Assembly: GCA_964036275.1 (NCBI GenBank)
Contig: OZ038434.1
Span: 14,111,259-14,175,258 of the forward strand
DNA from: Litoditis marina
Taxonomy: Eukaryota > Nematoda > Chromadorea > Rhabditida > Rhabditidae
DNA length: 64,000 nucleotides
Direction: 5' to 3'
The position numbers and the translations under genes are program-made. A model generated the notes under the pieces. It was not told where the DNA came from and ran no database searches. It saw only the letters and a program-made list of their open reading frames with translations. Below, one piece after another: positions 21,801-34,974 of this stretch (position 1 is the first letter of the stretch; every line of letters begins with the position of its first letter).

Positions 21801-23471
21801 AGGGAACGGCACGATTTGTTGATTAACTTTAATTACCCAACATTCTGAACCATAAAAAAGCAATTGAACTGAAAAATTATATACAGTACCTTGAAGCTAA
21901 CATTCTTCTTGCTTTTTCTGTCGCCAACTCCATTGGAAAAGGAAACATCCTCTGCTTCCGCGTCAATTGCATCGGGTAAATTAAACGAATCCTCACTATC
22001 ACTGTCGCTTTCCGCACGTATCTGAAGTAACGACATCAGAAATGTGACTGTCACATAAACAAAAGAACAAGATCGTTCCTAGAAATCGATTAGTATGGAT
22101 TTGAACAAAGTTTTTTGAGTTTAGAACTATAAACCGTATATGATCATATCCATAATCTGTCGAAGTCGCAGATTATTATTGAAATTTAGAGGTCATTAGA
22201 TTCAACCGCGGAATGGCACATCGCTGCAGCAACGGCACGATAAGTACTACCCGGAGAGAGAACAACACCCAGCATGACAGAAAGATTGTCTTCAACGATA
22301 GCCAATCTTTGATGAGATTGTGCCGAGCACAACCCAGACTGTCTTCACTCTCATAGACCTCCACACTATCTCACCCCCTTTCGTACTCAGCACCAATTTC
22401 GTCCACGACAGAATTCGACGAAATCGCCAAAACAGTCGAAAAACGGCCCGTGCATGCTGTCGGGGTGCCTGAATCAGGCCCGACATGTCGCGACGGCGGG
22501 AAAAATCTTTTCAAATTCTTGGCATTTCTTCTCAAATATGAGTGAAATTTTCAGCATTCCAAAAGTGTAATGAACAATAAAAGGAGATTTCTTTTTTTCT
22601 TTTCTTTTTGATAAATTCCAACATTATTTCGGCAATAGTAGATTTTCAAATGAGTTGGCGTGATTTTGTTTATTCAGAACCATTATGTACTTGATTCTAT
22701 TGTAATGCCTTTTTGGCCTTAAAAGATGAGAATCTATCTTTTTTCTTGAAATTCGTGTATTATGAACGTTTATTCATATGTATAATAATATATTGAAGTG
22801 ATCGGGATGTGTTTACACCTAAAATTGCCGCAAAAGTGCTAATTTTGAATTTCGTCGCGACATGTCGGGATATGCCGACAGTCGGAATTCGGCCAACAAC
22901 AAAAGTAACGGTGAACAAAAGTAACGGGACGGTAAGGGACTACAAAAGTAACGGAGTTTTACAAAAGTAACGGATTATCTAAGAAACTTTCTTGAAAGCT
23001 AGCTGGCTGAAGCACGACCAAGAGTGCGGAAAACGTTCCTAAACACATTCACACTAAATTGTTCATATTAATGCGTTTACACGCTATTGACGCTTAGGTT
23101 ACTAAATGATAATAAATCTCCGTTTTTTTGTAAATCTCCGTTACTTTTGTAAAACTCCGTTACTTTTATACTCCGTTACTACCCCGTTACTCTTGTTTAC
23201 CGTTACTTTTGTTGTTCACCTCGGAATTCTGTCGTGCGCCCCCCGCGCATCGCTGAGTAACTGCTCATCGTATGAGATCTGTGCATTGACGCAGAAATCA
23301 TTCTAAGAATGAGCTTCGTAGGTAAAGTAGCAAGTCACGACACCATTGTTCTCTTAACGGCAGTGTTGAATGATGATAGCTTACCTCTTCTTTTCTAGGT
23401 CGTTTCGCTACGATTTCATTAGACCCGTTGTCATCGCTATCAGAATCCAAATTTCTCCTCCGTTTGCCCAT
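18866..23471 (-). CDS. POLR1G: RNA polymerase I subunit RPA34/POLR1G-like (CD3EAP/PAF49)
   Basis: Ten exons close exactly to 319 residues: 23385-23471, 21890-22021, 21519-21683, 21442-21453 (12 nt), 21077-21199, 20691-20766, 20185-20292, 19652-19726, 19321-19425, 18866-18942. The N-terminal half is acidic and Ser/Lys-rich with nuclear-localisation-like KRRRN and KRPRKEE. The C-terminal half carries a fold resembling the RPA34 core (strands around EFTYYLIRKPIEVSIDDL, NGQMLYVPPP, GHFAVTR, then LQQRLRAYG) and a basic tail (FKKRKHRRS). In this family the subunit forms the A49-A34.5-type heterodimer of Pol I. Similarity is by pattern and short motifs, so family is likely but not certain. The ATG is 1 nt after an acceptor (TTTCTAG). 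Confidence 0.7.
19189..19264 (+). pseudogene. tRNA-like sequence in a POLR1G intron, opposite strand
   Basis: TAGTTGGTATAGTGGTTAGC resembles the 5' half of tRNA-Glu/Asp, CCTCTCA would give anticodon CTC (Glu), and GGTTCGAGTCTC is B-box-like. The outer seven bases pair six of seven (ATCGGCC/GGCGGAT), but the T-arm does not form, and a CCGGGCC/GGCCCGG hairpin replaces the normal anticodon arm. Probably a decayed tRNA copy. Confidence 0.45.
19889..20097 (-). mobile_element. ~210-bp dispersed repeat with CAGG/CCTG ends, copy 1
   Basis: Read on the minus strand it matches 41835-42046: GAAAAAGTCAAGGAGGGG, CGGTTTTAGCAATC, a TTTTTTCATTTT-like tract, GGGGGTCGTATTGG and TTGACGTCAAACC-like end. It is inserted in a POLR1G intron. 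Confidence 0.7.
22480..23235. mobile_element. nested foldback elements inside POLR1G intron 1
   Basis: CCCGACATGTCGCGACG (22481-22497) is mirrored by CGTCGCGACATGTCGGG (about 22853-22869). Directly beside it, repeated ACAAAAGTAACGG units (22903-22974) are mirrored by CCGTTACTTTTGT units (23147-23220). GTCGGAATTC at about 22880 is mirrored by GGAATTCTGTCG near 23222. The layout is that of one or two MITE-like insertions. They account for most of the unusual length of this 1.36-kb intron. Confidence 0.65.
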
Positions 23472-24016
23472 CCTAGAAATGTGATGTTCAACGATATATG
23501 TAATGTAATAATACAGTTGATTTGCACTTTGTAAACGATGGTTAAATCTGCAAGAAACGAAAAAACAAAAAGGTGTATACAATTATCGCGCGCGGTTAGT
23601 TACAACCTAGTCATGGATGTTGATCCTCCCTACTCTATGCGTTCGAGACATTTTGCTTCTCTCAATAGTCGTGTTATTGATCTGAAAGACTCAAAAACCA
23701 TAAATATTAGGAAAAAAACATAAATAATAAATTTGAAAAATGAAAAACGGAGTGGACCCGAAATAAACCAACGCCCGCTTACATCGCAACTTTAGTGCCC
23801 TTGGTTTAGCAGTGGCGGTTTAATTTTTGGCGTCGTCTGAAATATATCGATTTTTTATTTAGGACATCGCTACACTTTATTTAATTTATTTTAGTAGTAG
23901 AACTCCTTTTTATATTCCAATATGTTATATTTATTTTCTATGGTCACACACTATAGAATATTGTTCGTTCTACCCCACACCTGCTCAAAACTTCAATTTA
24001 GGAGTGGACCATCATA
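23472..24016. promoter_or_regulatory. 545-bp gap between divergent POLR1G and KAT8 starts
   Basis: The two start codons face away from each other, so regulatory sequence for both genes must lie here (inference). The sequence is AT-rich with no clear core-promoter motif. Acceptor sites directly precede both ATGs (TTTCTAG for POLR1G and CAATTTAG for KAT8), so transcription start sites lie further inside the gap. Confidence 0.45.
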
Positions 24017-27989
<3,973 letters not shown>

Positions 27990-28492
27990 TTCCAGGATTT
28001 TGTAGTTATATCTGTTGTTCAGTATACACTTGTTTTTCCCTACATTTACTGGTGTTGTTTTCAGCTATTTTGTGTGATTTTGAAAGCAGTGTCTGTTGTC
28101 GTTTGTTATATTGTTTAAGAATCGGTGCTCTTCGCCGGTAAGCTTGTATGTTTCTCACACCAGTGCTTTAATTCAATGGGACCTCACGAACTATTTTGTA
28201 ACAGATCGTTAGTTCGTTTACCATGTTTCCATGTCCTGTCTGGTTTATAATTCTAACATGTTTTTACCTTTTCACGCACATCTTTTGTTCTCATTCCATT
28301 GGTCTTGATCATTGCGGGTCTGTTAGTTGTTGTTTACTTTATCGGTTGTTTTGAAAAAAGATTCTGTCGATTCATGTAATTTGTTTCACAAGTTCAAGTT
28401 CTTGTCCAGTACCTGTTATATTTGGACTACATTGAAGCTGTTTATGTGTTTGTAGTTTGCCCGGTACATATTCCATATGTTTCAGTCAAATA

Positions 28493-30877
28493 ATGGGACG
28501 GTCACGCTCTCGATCACCGAGGAATAGTAGGGAACGAGATCGAAGCAGGGACAGAGAAAGAAGGCACAAGAAGGAAAAGAGAAGAAGGTATGCTCTTTAT
28601 CGGGATAATTGGGGTTCGGCTCCGTCATACAGCGCCTTTGCTTCAGAACATACGAGAAATTTCAAAACTTGATCTAAATAGTTTTTCTATTAGCTGTACC
28701 ATCATGTAAACTTTTTCTCACACCCATTCTTTTCGTGCTTCAACATAAGTGTATCTAGTTTGGTGCATACCAAAATACTTTGAATTTAACTATATCCCGT
28801 GGTCTTTACGAGATTAAAGGCTATCTGCTTCTGTTATAGGCTTCTATGTTCACCCCTTGTTGAAATATTCTGTTTTCTATTTTATCGTTCACAGACATCG
28901 CGATGATTCTCCGGATGTATCAGACTCGGAGGGATTCAAACTTGGCAGTCTATTGAAAGAAAAGAAACGTCATAGAAGTCGCAGTAGAGACAAGTATGTT
29001 GTGTTTTGGGAAATGTTCGTATCTGGTCATATGTGGCCGTATTCACGAAGCTTACTTCTCCGTACCAGCACTATCCGTACTTCAAAACCCGCGCAAATGT
29101 TGTTCAGCTTAATGAAAAAATATTTGGTTATGTTATTGTAGAAAGTAAACGTTTTAGTTTGAGGGAACTTGATGAGCCTTGGTGAACACTGAACACTAAG
29201 CACCTGGTATTAGAATTTTCCTGTTTCCTCCGAGTTTCACATTTTTACCTCAACATCGATTGTAGACGCGATTCTCCGGCCAACGGCGGTGTTTCTCGTG
29301 ATGTTCAACGTGAGTTGGGTGGAACCTTCGACTCGGCCAACCTCAGTGACACTGCCAGGAAGTGGCTGGAAGAACGGATAGCTGAACAGGTATAGGCTTT
29401 TGTAACTTTCAGCTGCGTAGATCAGTTCTCATTGTATAGTTGCTTTAGCAGGACACAGCTAAGACGAAACATTATAATCTTTTTATTGATGATTTAGACT
29501 AGAGTGCTGGTCGATTTTGTAGCCATTTCGAATTGAGACCTGGAGAAAACTGAAAATGTTAGCCTGGTTTTTCACAAAAAAAGCTTAGGCTCTCGAAAAA
29601 TTTGTGAAATATACTTGCTAACCTAGTATATTACCAGGTAACTTCCCGTGTCGATAAGTTGGAGTCTGTGATGGCCGAGCGGTTAGCCAAGACGCGAACA
29701 GAGATTGAACAACGCCTTCGTGCTCAAATTGAATCTGAAGTACAGGGCGAAGTAGAGTCAAGTAGAAAAAGAGAGGTACGCATTGCTATAAAGTATATCA
29801 AAATGTTTCTCCGAGAATCAAAAAAAGTGTTTATCTTCCAATTGAAACATGCCCGAAATCATTCTCGATTGCAATTAATATTGTTTTAAAGAAGGGGGAT
29901 TATGTGGTCCAATCGCAACGGTTCAGTCCTTTAAACTGCAATACATTTTTTGATTGCAGTTTAAAGGACCGTTGTCACGAGATTGGTCCACATAATCGTC
30001 CTTCTTTAACCACAACTGCGGGCTACTGGGGCGCTACACGGTGGAGTGCCAATCATCTAGAAATTATTTTGAAATGACGTTTTTCAGGAAGAATCCAAAA
30101 AACGTTGCGAGGCGCTCGAAGAACAGCTTCGGCAGAAAATAGAAGAAGCCGAAGAGAGTGAAAGGAAATATGTGAGTTTTGCGGGATGTGCTGAGCGCTA
30201 TTCAGCTATGAACTATCTATCTCTCTTCTTTCCTTCCTCTGATCTTTCATTTAATGGTTGAACATATTTCAGTATGTGTCTTTTGTACTTTTGGTCCAAT
30301 GCCAGCCAGATTTGAGGGCGCTTGGCTTGGTTACCTACCATAATTTGCGGCCAGTTTACATCTTTGAGAGTTATATACCACCACGCGGTTATTTATACGC
30401 GCCCCATACAATTGTTTTCTAATCGATGCAGCTTATTGTTGAACGAGGAGAAAGGAGTTCAGGCTTCCTTCACACAGATTCTCAGTGCATATAGAGATCA
30501 TATTCTACCCGAGGTGAGCTTGTATAGCCGAGGACAGGTTTGCGTTTGACCAATCAATTGTATTCGAATAACAACTCGTGATGTATCATTATTTTATCAA
30601 TAAAATGAACTTTTATACGTATTGTTGGGCCGGTGGGATGGGATCTAGTAAGTCAACGCTGTTATACGGCGACACGTAACTACCCCATTTGTTAACTTGT
30701 GTCTGTTTTCAGAACGAGGAACGGCTGGCGATGCTGGCACAGCGTAGCCAGCTGGAACGGGAACGCATCGAGCTACAGAAAGAAAAGGCAGCTCTCACCC
30801 GCACCGAACAACAGACTATTCTGAACAAGGGCGGTGGCGCCAGAGCTCCCATCAAAATCAAATTCGGCATGAAGTAG
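28493..30877 (+). CDS. ARGLU1: arginine and glutamate-rich protein 1 (ARGLU1-like)
   Basis: ARGLU1 is a nuclear splicing and transcription cofactor. Six exons close to 234 residues (human about 273): 28493-28587, 28895-28993, 29266-29389, 29638-29775, 30088-30171, 30713-30877. The N-terminal third is an Arg/Ser region (GRSRSRSPRNSRERDRSRD and HRSRSRDK). The rest is a long charged helix (TARKWLEERIAEQ, RTEIEQRLRAQIESEV, ERERIELQKEKAALTRTEQQ) ending in ILNKGGGARAPIKIKFGMK, which parallels the ILGKGKSRPKLSFSLK end of the vertebrate protein. The ATG lies 7 nt after a TTTCAG acceptor. It begins 503 bp after the KAT8 stop on the same strand. The 124-bp foldback at 29886-30009 lies in one intron. 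Confidence 0.85.
29886..30009. mobile_element. 124-bp near-palindromic TTAA element, copy 1
   Basis: Starts TTAAAGAAGG and ends CCTTCTTTAA. Both arms contain ATTATGTGG(A/T)CCAATC and CTTTAAACTGCAAT, so the element can fold into one long hairpin. It lies in an ARGLU1 intron. Four further copies are at 40401, 53340, 57276 and 60304. Confidence 0.85.
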
Positions 30878-30908
30878 TTTTTTTCGTTTGTATCTGATAT
30901 GAGTAATG

Positions 30909-30939
30909 AATAAATATATGCCGTCAAATATATTTTATT
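30909..30939. terminator. paired polyadenylation signals between convergent ARGLU1 and ELMOD genes
   Basis: AATAAA at 30909-30914 serves the plus-strand ARGLU1 gene (32 nt after its stop). TTTATT at 30934-30939 is AATAAA for the minus strand, about 270 nt beyond the ELMOD stop. The two 3' ends therefore probably overlap by a few tens of bases. Confidence 0.55.
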
Positions 30940-31207
30940 GCATAAATAATTTGCCCACAATATAAACAAATATAGTCATTGTTGGTTATGACACGTTACA
31001 CGAATTATACAGGTCATCTTCAGTTAGATTAGATGCCCTCAATTATGTTTTATGTGCAATGTCACAAATGGTAAGTACACAAACAATCAGTGCTCAGATA
31101 GATTTATGCCAAATATGTCTTATATGAATCATCGTAAATGCCACAACCCAGGTAAGTACACGAATAATACAGGCCACCGGCTAGAAGAGGACCAATCCTG
31201 CCCCAAA

Positions 31208-34200
31208 CTAGGCCAATTGGTCAATGGTGATGAGAGTGAGATCGGCGTGGTCCCTGTGGAGAGCGTCGGCCAGGCTTCTCTCGAACGACATTCGGACAGG
31301 ATTGAAGGACATCACGGATGGGGGATCGGCTCGCTTCCAGTACTCGGCGAACAGGATGAAGATACGACCTGGAGTGGTTTTATATAAGGTTGTGAAACCT
31401 GTTTGTTAGATAATACGAAATACAATGAAAAATGGTTGTCAGAAAAGAAATTCTCAAGAATGTGGGTGTGTTATTTCACATACTGAAGGCTTAGTTCTTC
31501 GCGCTCTACACTTTGGTGACAGATTACACATGAGCTTGAATAGAATTCTTGAAAGGAAACGAGAAACCTGAGGAAAATTTTACTTTCGCCCCCATTGTAT
31601 GCTCGCACCCCCCGTGATAGCAAAATACAGATGTTACTAGAACTATTGATAGTACTTTGGTGGATGTTGAAATAGTTCTCACAGTAGGCATCGTGGAAGG
31701 CGGTCATATCGATGTCTCCCTCCTGACTGGTGTTGTAGAAGTGTTTCTTCAGTCGACCGACCAGCAACAAATGACGGGTTAGAGATGTGATGGTTATACC
31801 TGAAAAGTTAGAATAGCACCACATGATCGATACCTAACAACAAAATGACAGTGAATAGTATGATTTATCCAACCCAAGAAAGCTGTGTGAACAATCCCAA
31901 AACTAGTTGTATTCCGAAAATAAGATTCTATGATTCTGATATACGGGCTAATGTAGGCCTTATCTGCTGTTTTCGTAGTTTGACCTAGTTTCAGTTGTAA
32001 GTGACAATCTCTGTACGCTGATCAAACTACAACTCCAATCTGATCGCACTATATACATATGAAGTGACCAAATCTTTCATTTGCCGGAAATCTAGGGAAT
32101 CACACTACACACACGGCGAAAAAGAAATACACCGTACGGGAATTATTTGTCGAAAAGTGAATCCTGAATCCTATAGATACCTGCGACTGCCATGGGGAAC
32201 CCGATTTGAGGGTGTTGCGATAGACTGAGAATAGAGCGCATGGCTGGCTCGTGATGGGTGGACAGGTAGACCAGCTGGTCCAGCGACAGTACACCCATCC
32301 CACGGAAATCGGTGGCCGGGTCGTCACCCTGACAAAATAAACACTTGTTGTGACGTTATTTATTCAGACAACACCAGAGTTGTTAAAGTCAGACTTTGCA
32401 CTCGACTCGAGTTCGATTCTAAACCAAATCAAACCCTATTTTAATCCCAACTCTAAAACGTTCAACTCTATTAACAAACATTTCCTAGACAACACATTCC
32501 CCTTCTCTCCTTCATAGCCGTTCTCTTCGAGAACAGGCAACTGAAGGTTACCAAAACACTCTCTATAACTATAATCAATTCTTAACCATGTCTCCATACA
32601 ATTTCCCTAAGAATTGGATGAATTTTCACACTGCTTTTTTCGAAGTGTTCGCGGCCTTTTCTTTAACAAGAAGCATTGAACTTTTTACCTGGAACCCGAT
32701 GTAACGCCATTGCTTCCCAATTCTGTCCTCCAACTCTTCATCGGGCATCATCAGCTGCCATAGATCGGCCAGCCTTTTCTCGTGCAGCTCATTGTTCGAG
32801 TCATACTTCTCGAGGCGAGCAGCTTCCACCTGCAAAACGAATTAGATACTTCATCGAATCTCGTTCAACCCTGAAAACTCTCAAGATAAATCGGCTGGCT
32901 ATAAACCACAAACATACACACAGCTGTCAACAAACAACGGCATTAGGGAATAGCCTATAGTCGTTTTTTTTCCTACCATAGGTAAAATAGTTCAATGACA
33001 ACGCAACTACAATGAACGTGCGTAACTATAGAAATGGGCATGATACCTCTGCAAAAGTGATTATTTCTCTAGTTTGTCGTGTTTCACACGATCTCGCTTA
33101 TAAAGTAAGCTTAAGTTTCAGAAGAGAACCAAAAATGAACATGTGTCAGCGCCGTTTTGAAGGGGTATTTCACCTATGATTCCTACTGAGACTGGTCTGC
33201 TAAAGTAAAAATTCCGTGAGCTAAATATATGTTAATGTTATCGGACAGATTACCGATTTTCGCATTCGAGTGTTGGAAAATATGTTCGACAAAGTCGACG
33301 TTTACATTAGACATATATGGACAGACATTGGGAGTTTCAACAGGAATGATGTGCTCTATACCTGTTCGGCAAGGGCCTCGTATGCGGCGAAGACCGCGAC
33401 CGCCCGCTCCAGTCGCTGCTTCAGAACATCTCGCTGTTGGCCGTCCGCTTTCACGGAGGAGATACGCAGAAGCTCTTCTGTATCGTCCCCATTTCTGAAT
33501 TGAAGTGATGTTTGTCGATTTCCAACCCTTTTTCCGCTTTCGAATCTGTTTGTATCCCACTGTCATATTGTTATTTCTCATCTTGTATATCACATGCTTG
33601 CATGCAAATAAATAAATTAATCAAGTGAAACTACAAGCCAGCAAACTTGGCTCAAAAGTTCCGAATACAAGGAACGGGCTAATTTTTTTATTTTATGGCA
33701 ATATGAGCGATTTCAGGTGACAACAGTTCGCGATCATTGTATTACGTAGATCGTAGGGTATATAGAGAACTTAGAAAAAACTTCGAAAAGTTGAAATTCG
33801 CTTAACAACCCTTATACATCAGCAACATCCTCTACCGTACGACACTTACCGGAACATTTTCCTTAGTCTGAGGCCGCCTCTTTTCCGTAGACATGCCTCT
33901 AACTCAGTCATCTGACTAGCCGGGGAGGGGTGTGAAGACTCCAACTGAAATCGAATATTCCAGAAACGATTGGTACAAAAACATGCCACGATTACACGTG
34001 AAGTAACGGTATTGCTTATACTACTTGTCGGCACCAAATAATAAATTTCACGACCTCAATATCGTATCAGAACAAATCAAGAATGAAACGACTGGCTACA
34101 AGAGACCTACAATTGCCAACCGTGTTGTTAAAACTTCACGCAAAGCACCGTATAAATATTGCAAACACAACACTCACAATTCGTTCCAATTGACTTTTAT

Positions 34201-34327
34201 TAGTGACGAGAGACCAGAAGAAATCGATAGTATTCTCATAGAGTAGACTGATCAGCTGGAAAAGGCGGTCCGTCATGGAATTACCTTCCCCGCGAATAGG
34301 CGAAAGAGCGAGGTGCTGCTCCGACAT
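31208..34327 (-). CDS. ELMOD2: ELMO domain-containing protein (ELMOD1/2-like)
   Basis: ELMODs are GTPase-activating proteins for ARL2 and ARF-family GTPases. Seven exons close to 323 residues (human ELMOD1 334, ELMOD2 293): 34178-34327, 33850-33944, 33362-33494, 32689-32829, 32181-32328, 31656-31799, 31208-31368. The N-terminus has a hydrophobic stretch (LFQLISLLYENTIDFFWSLV) like the membrane-associated start of ELMOD1/2. The ELMO domain includes KYDSNNELHEKRLADLWQLM, QWRYIGFQGDDPATDFRGMG (the Arg in FRGMG is the GAP catalytic residue of the family), LVYLSTHH, PMAVAGITIT, HFYNT and PPSVMSFNPVR. The ATG is 4 nt after a TTTCAG acceptor. Which of the ELMOD1/2 paralogues it corresponds to cannot be decided; the symbol is a best guess. 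Confidence 0.88.
31965..32032. repeat. short foldback repeat with GTAGTTTGA ends
   Basis: GCTGTTTTCGTAGTTTGACC is mirrored by GATCAAACTACAA ending at about 32032. It lies in an ELMOD intron. Confidence 0.55.
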
Positions 34328-34974
34328 TCGGCTGAAATTAGGTCTCTCAAGTCGAAAACCGAGTTGATTACAAAGGTTCGCCAAAACCCCACTTTATAAA
34401 TGAAGGTTTAGACAGTTTACGGAGAACTTGGTGCATAATCATGCACCAAGCTTTGATTTCACAATATCAACTAGTGACTAATTGATGGGCGAACCTTAGT
34501 AAACAACTCGGTTTTTCAGAGTAGTGGATACTTTTGAGATGAACATGATTAACCAACTCGAAAACTGGTGCAGCTAATATTACAATACTCGGCCGTCGGC
34601 CTTTCATTTTGCCCGTTGCAGGCAATTTTCTAGGTATTTACAGGGTAATTAGACCCCCAAGATCTACTGTATCATTGCTTGCACCCTTATAGATGGTATT
34701 CATTATGGTTTACTGTGAAAAAGTGAGAACAAATTAGAAAATGAAAACGCGCATTGTCATGTTTTCGGGTCAGCCTGCTGTCAACATAAATTTCAAAATC
34801 GAGGTATTTCACAGCAGAAACTACTGTAACGTAACATTTTATGTTTCCCGAAAAGACACGGTTCATAACTTTTATCTCGCAAAACAGATACAATCAAGTT
34901 CAGATATAAAGCAACAAACAATAAATACCGGGTTTACGAACAATTATGACTAATAAATTAACATTGAATCATAG

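Noticed and set aside
22895..23235. CRISPR-like array (repeated ACAAAAGTAACGG units)
   Set aside because: The repeats are short, arranged as inverted arms without regular spacers, and lie in a eukaryotic intron.
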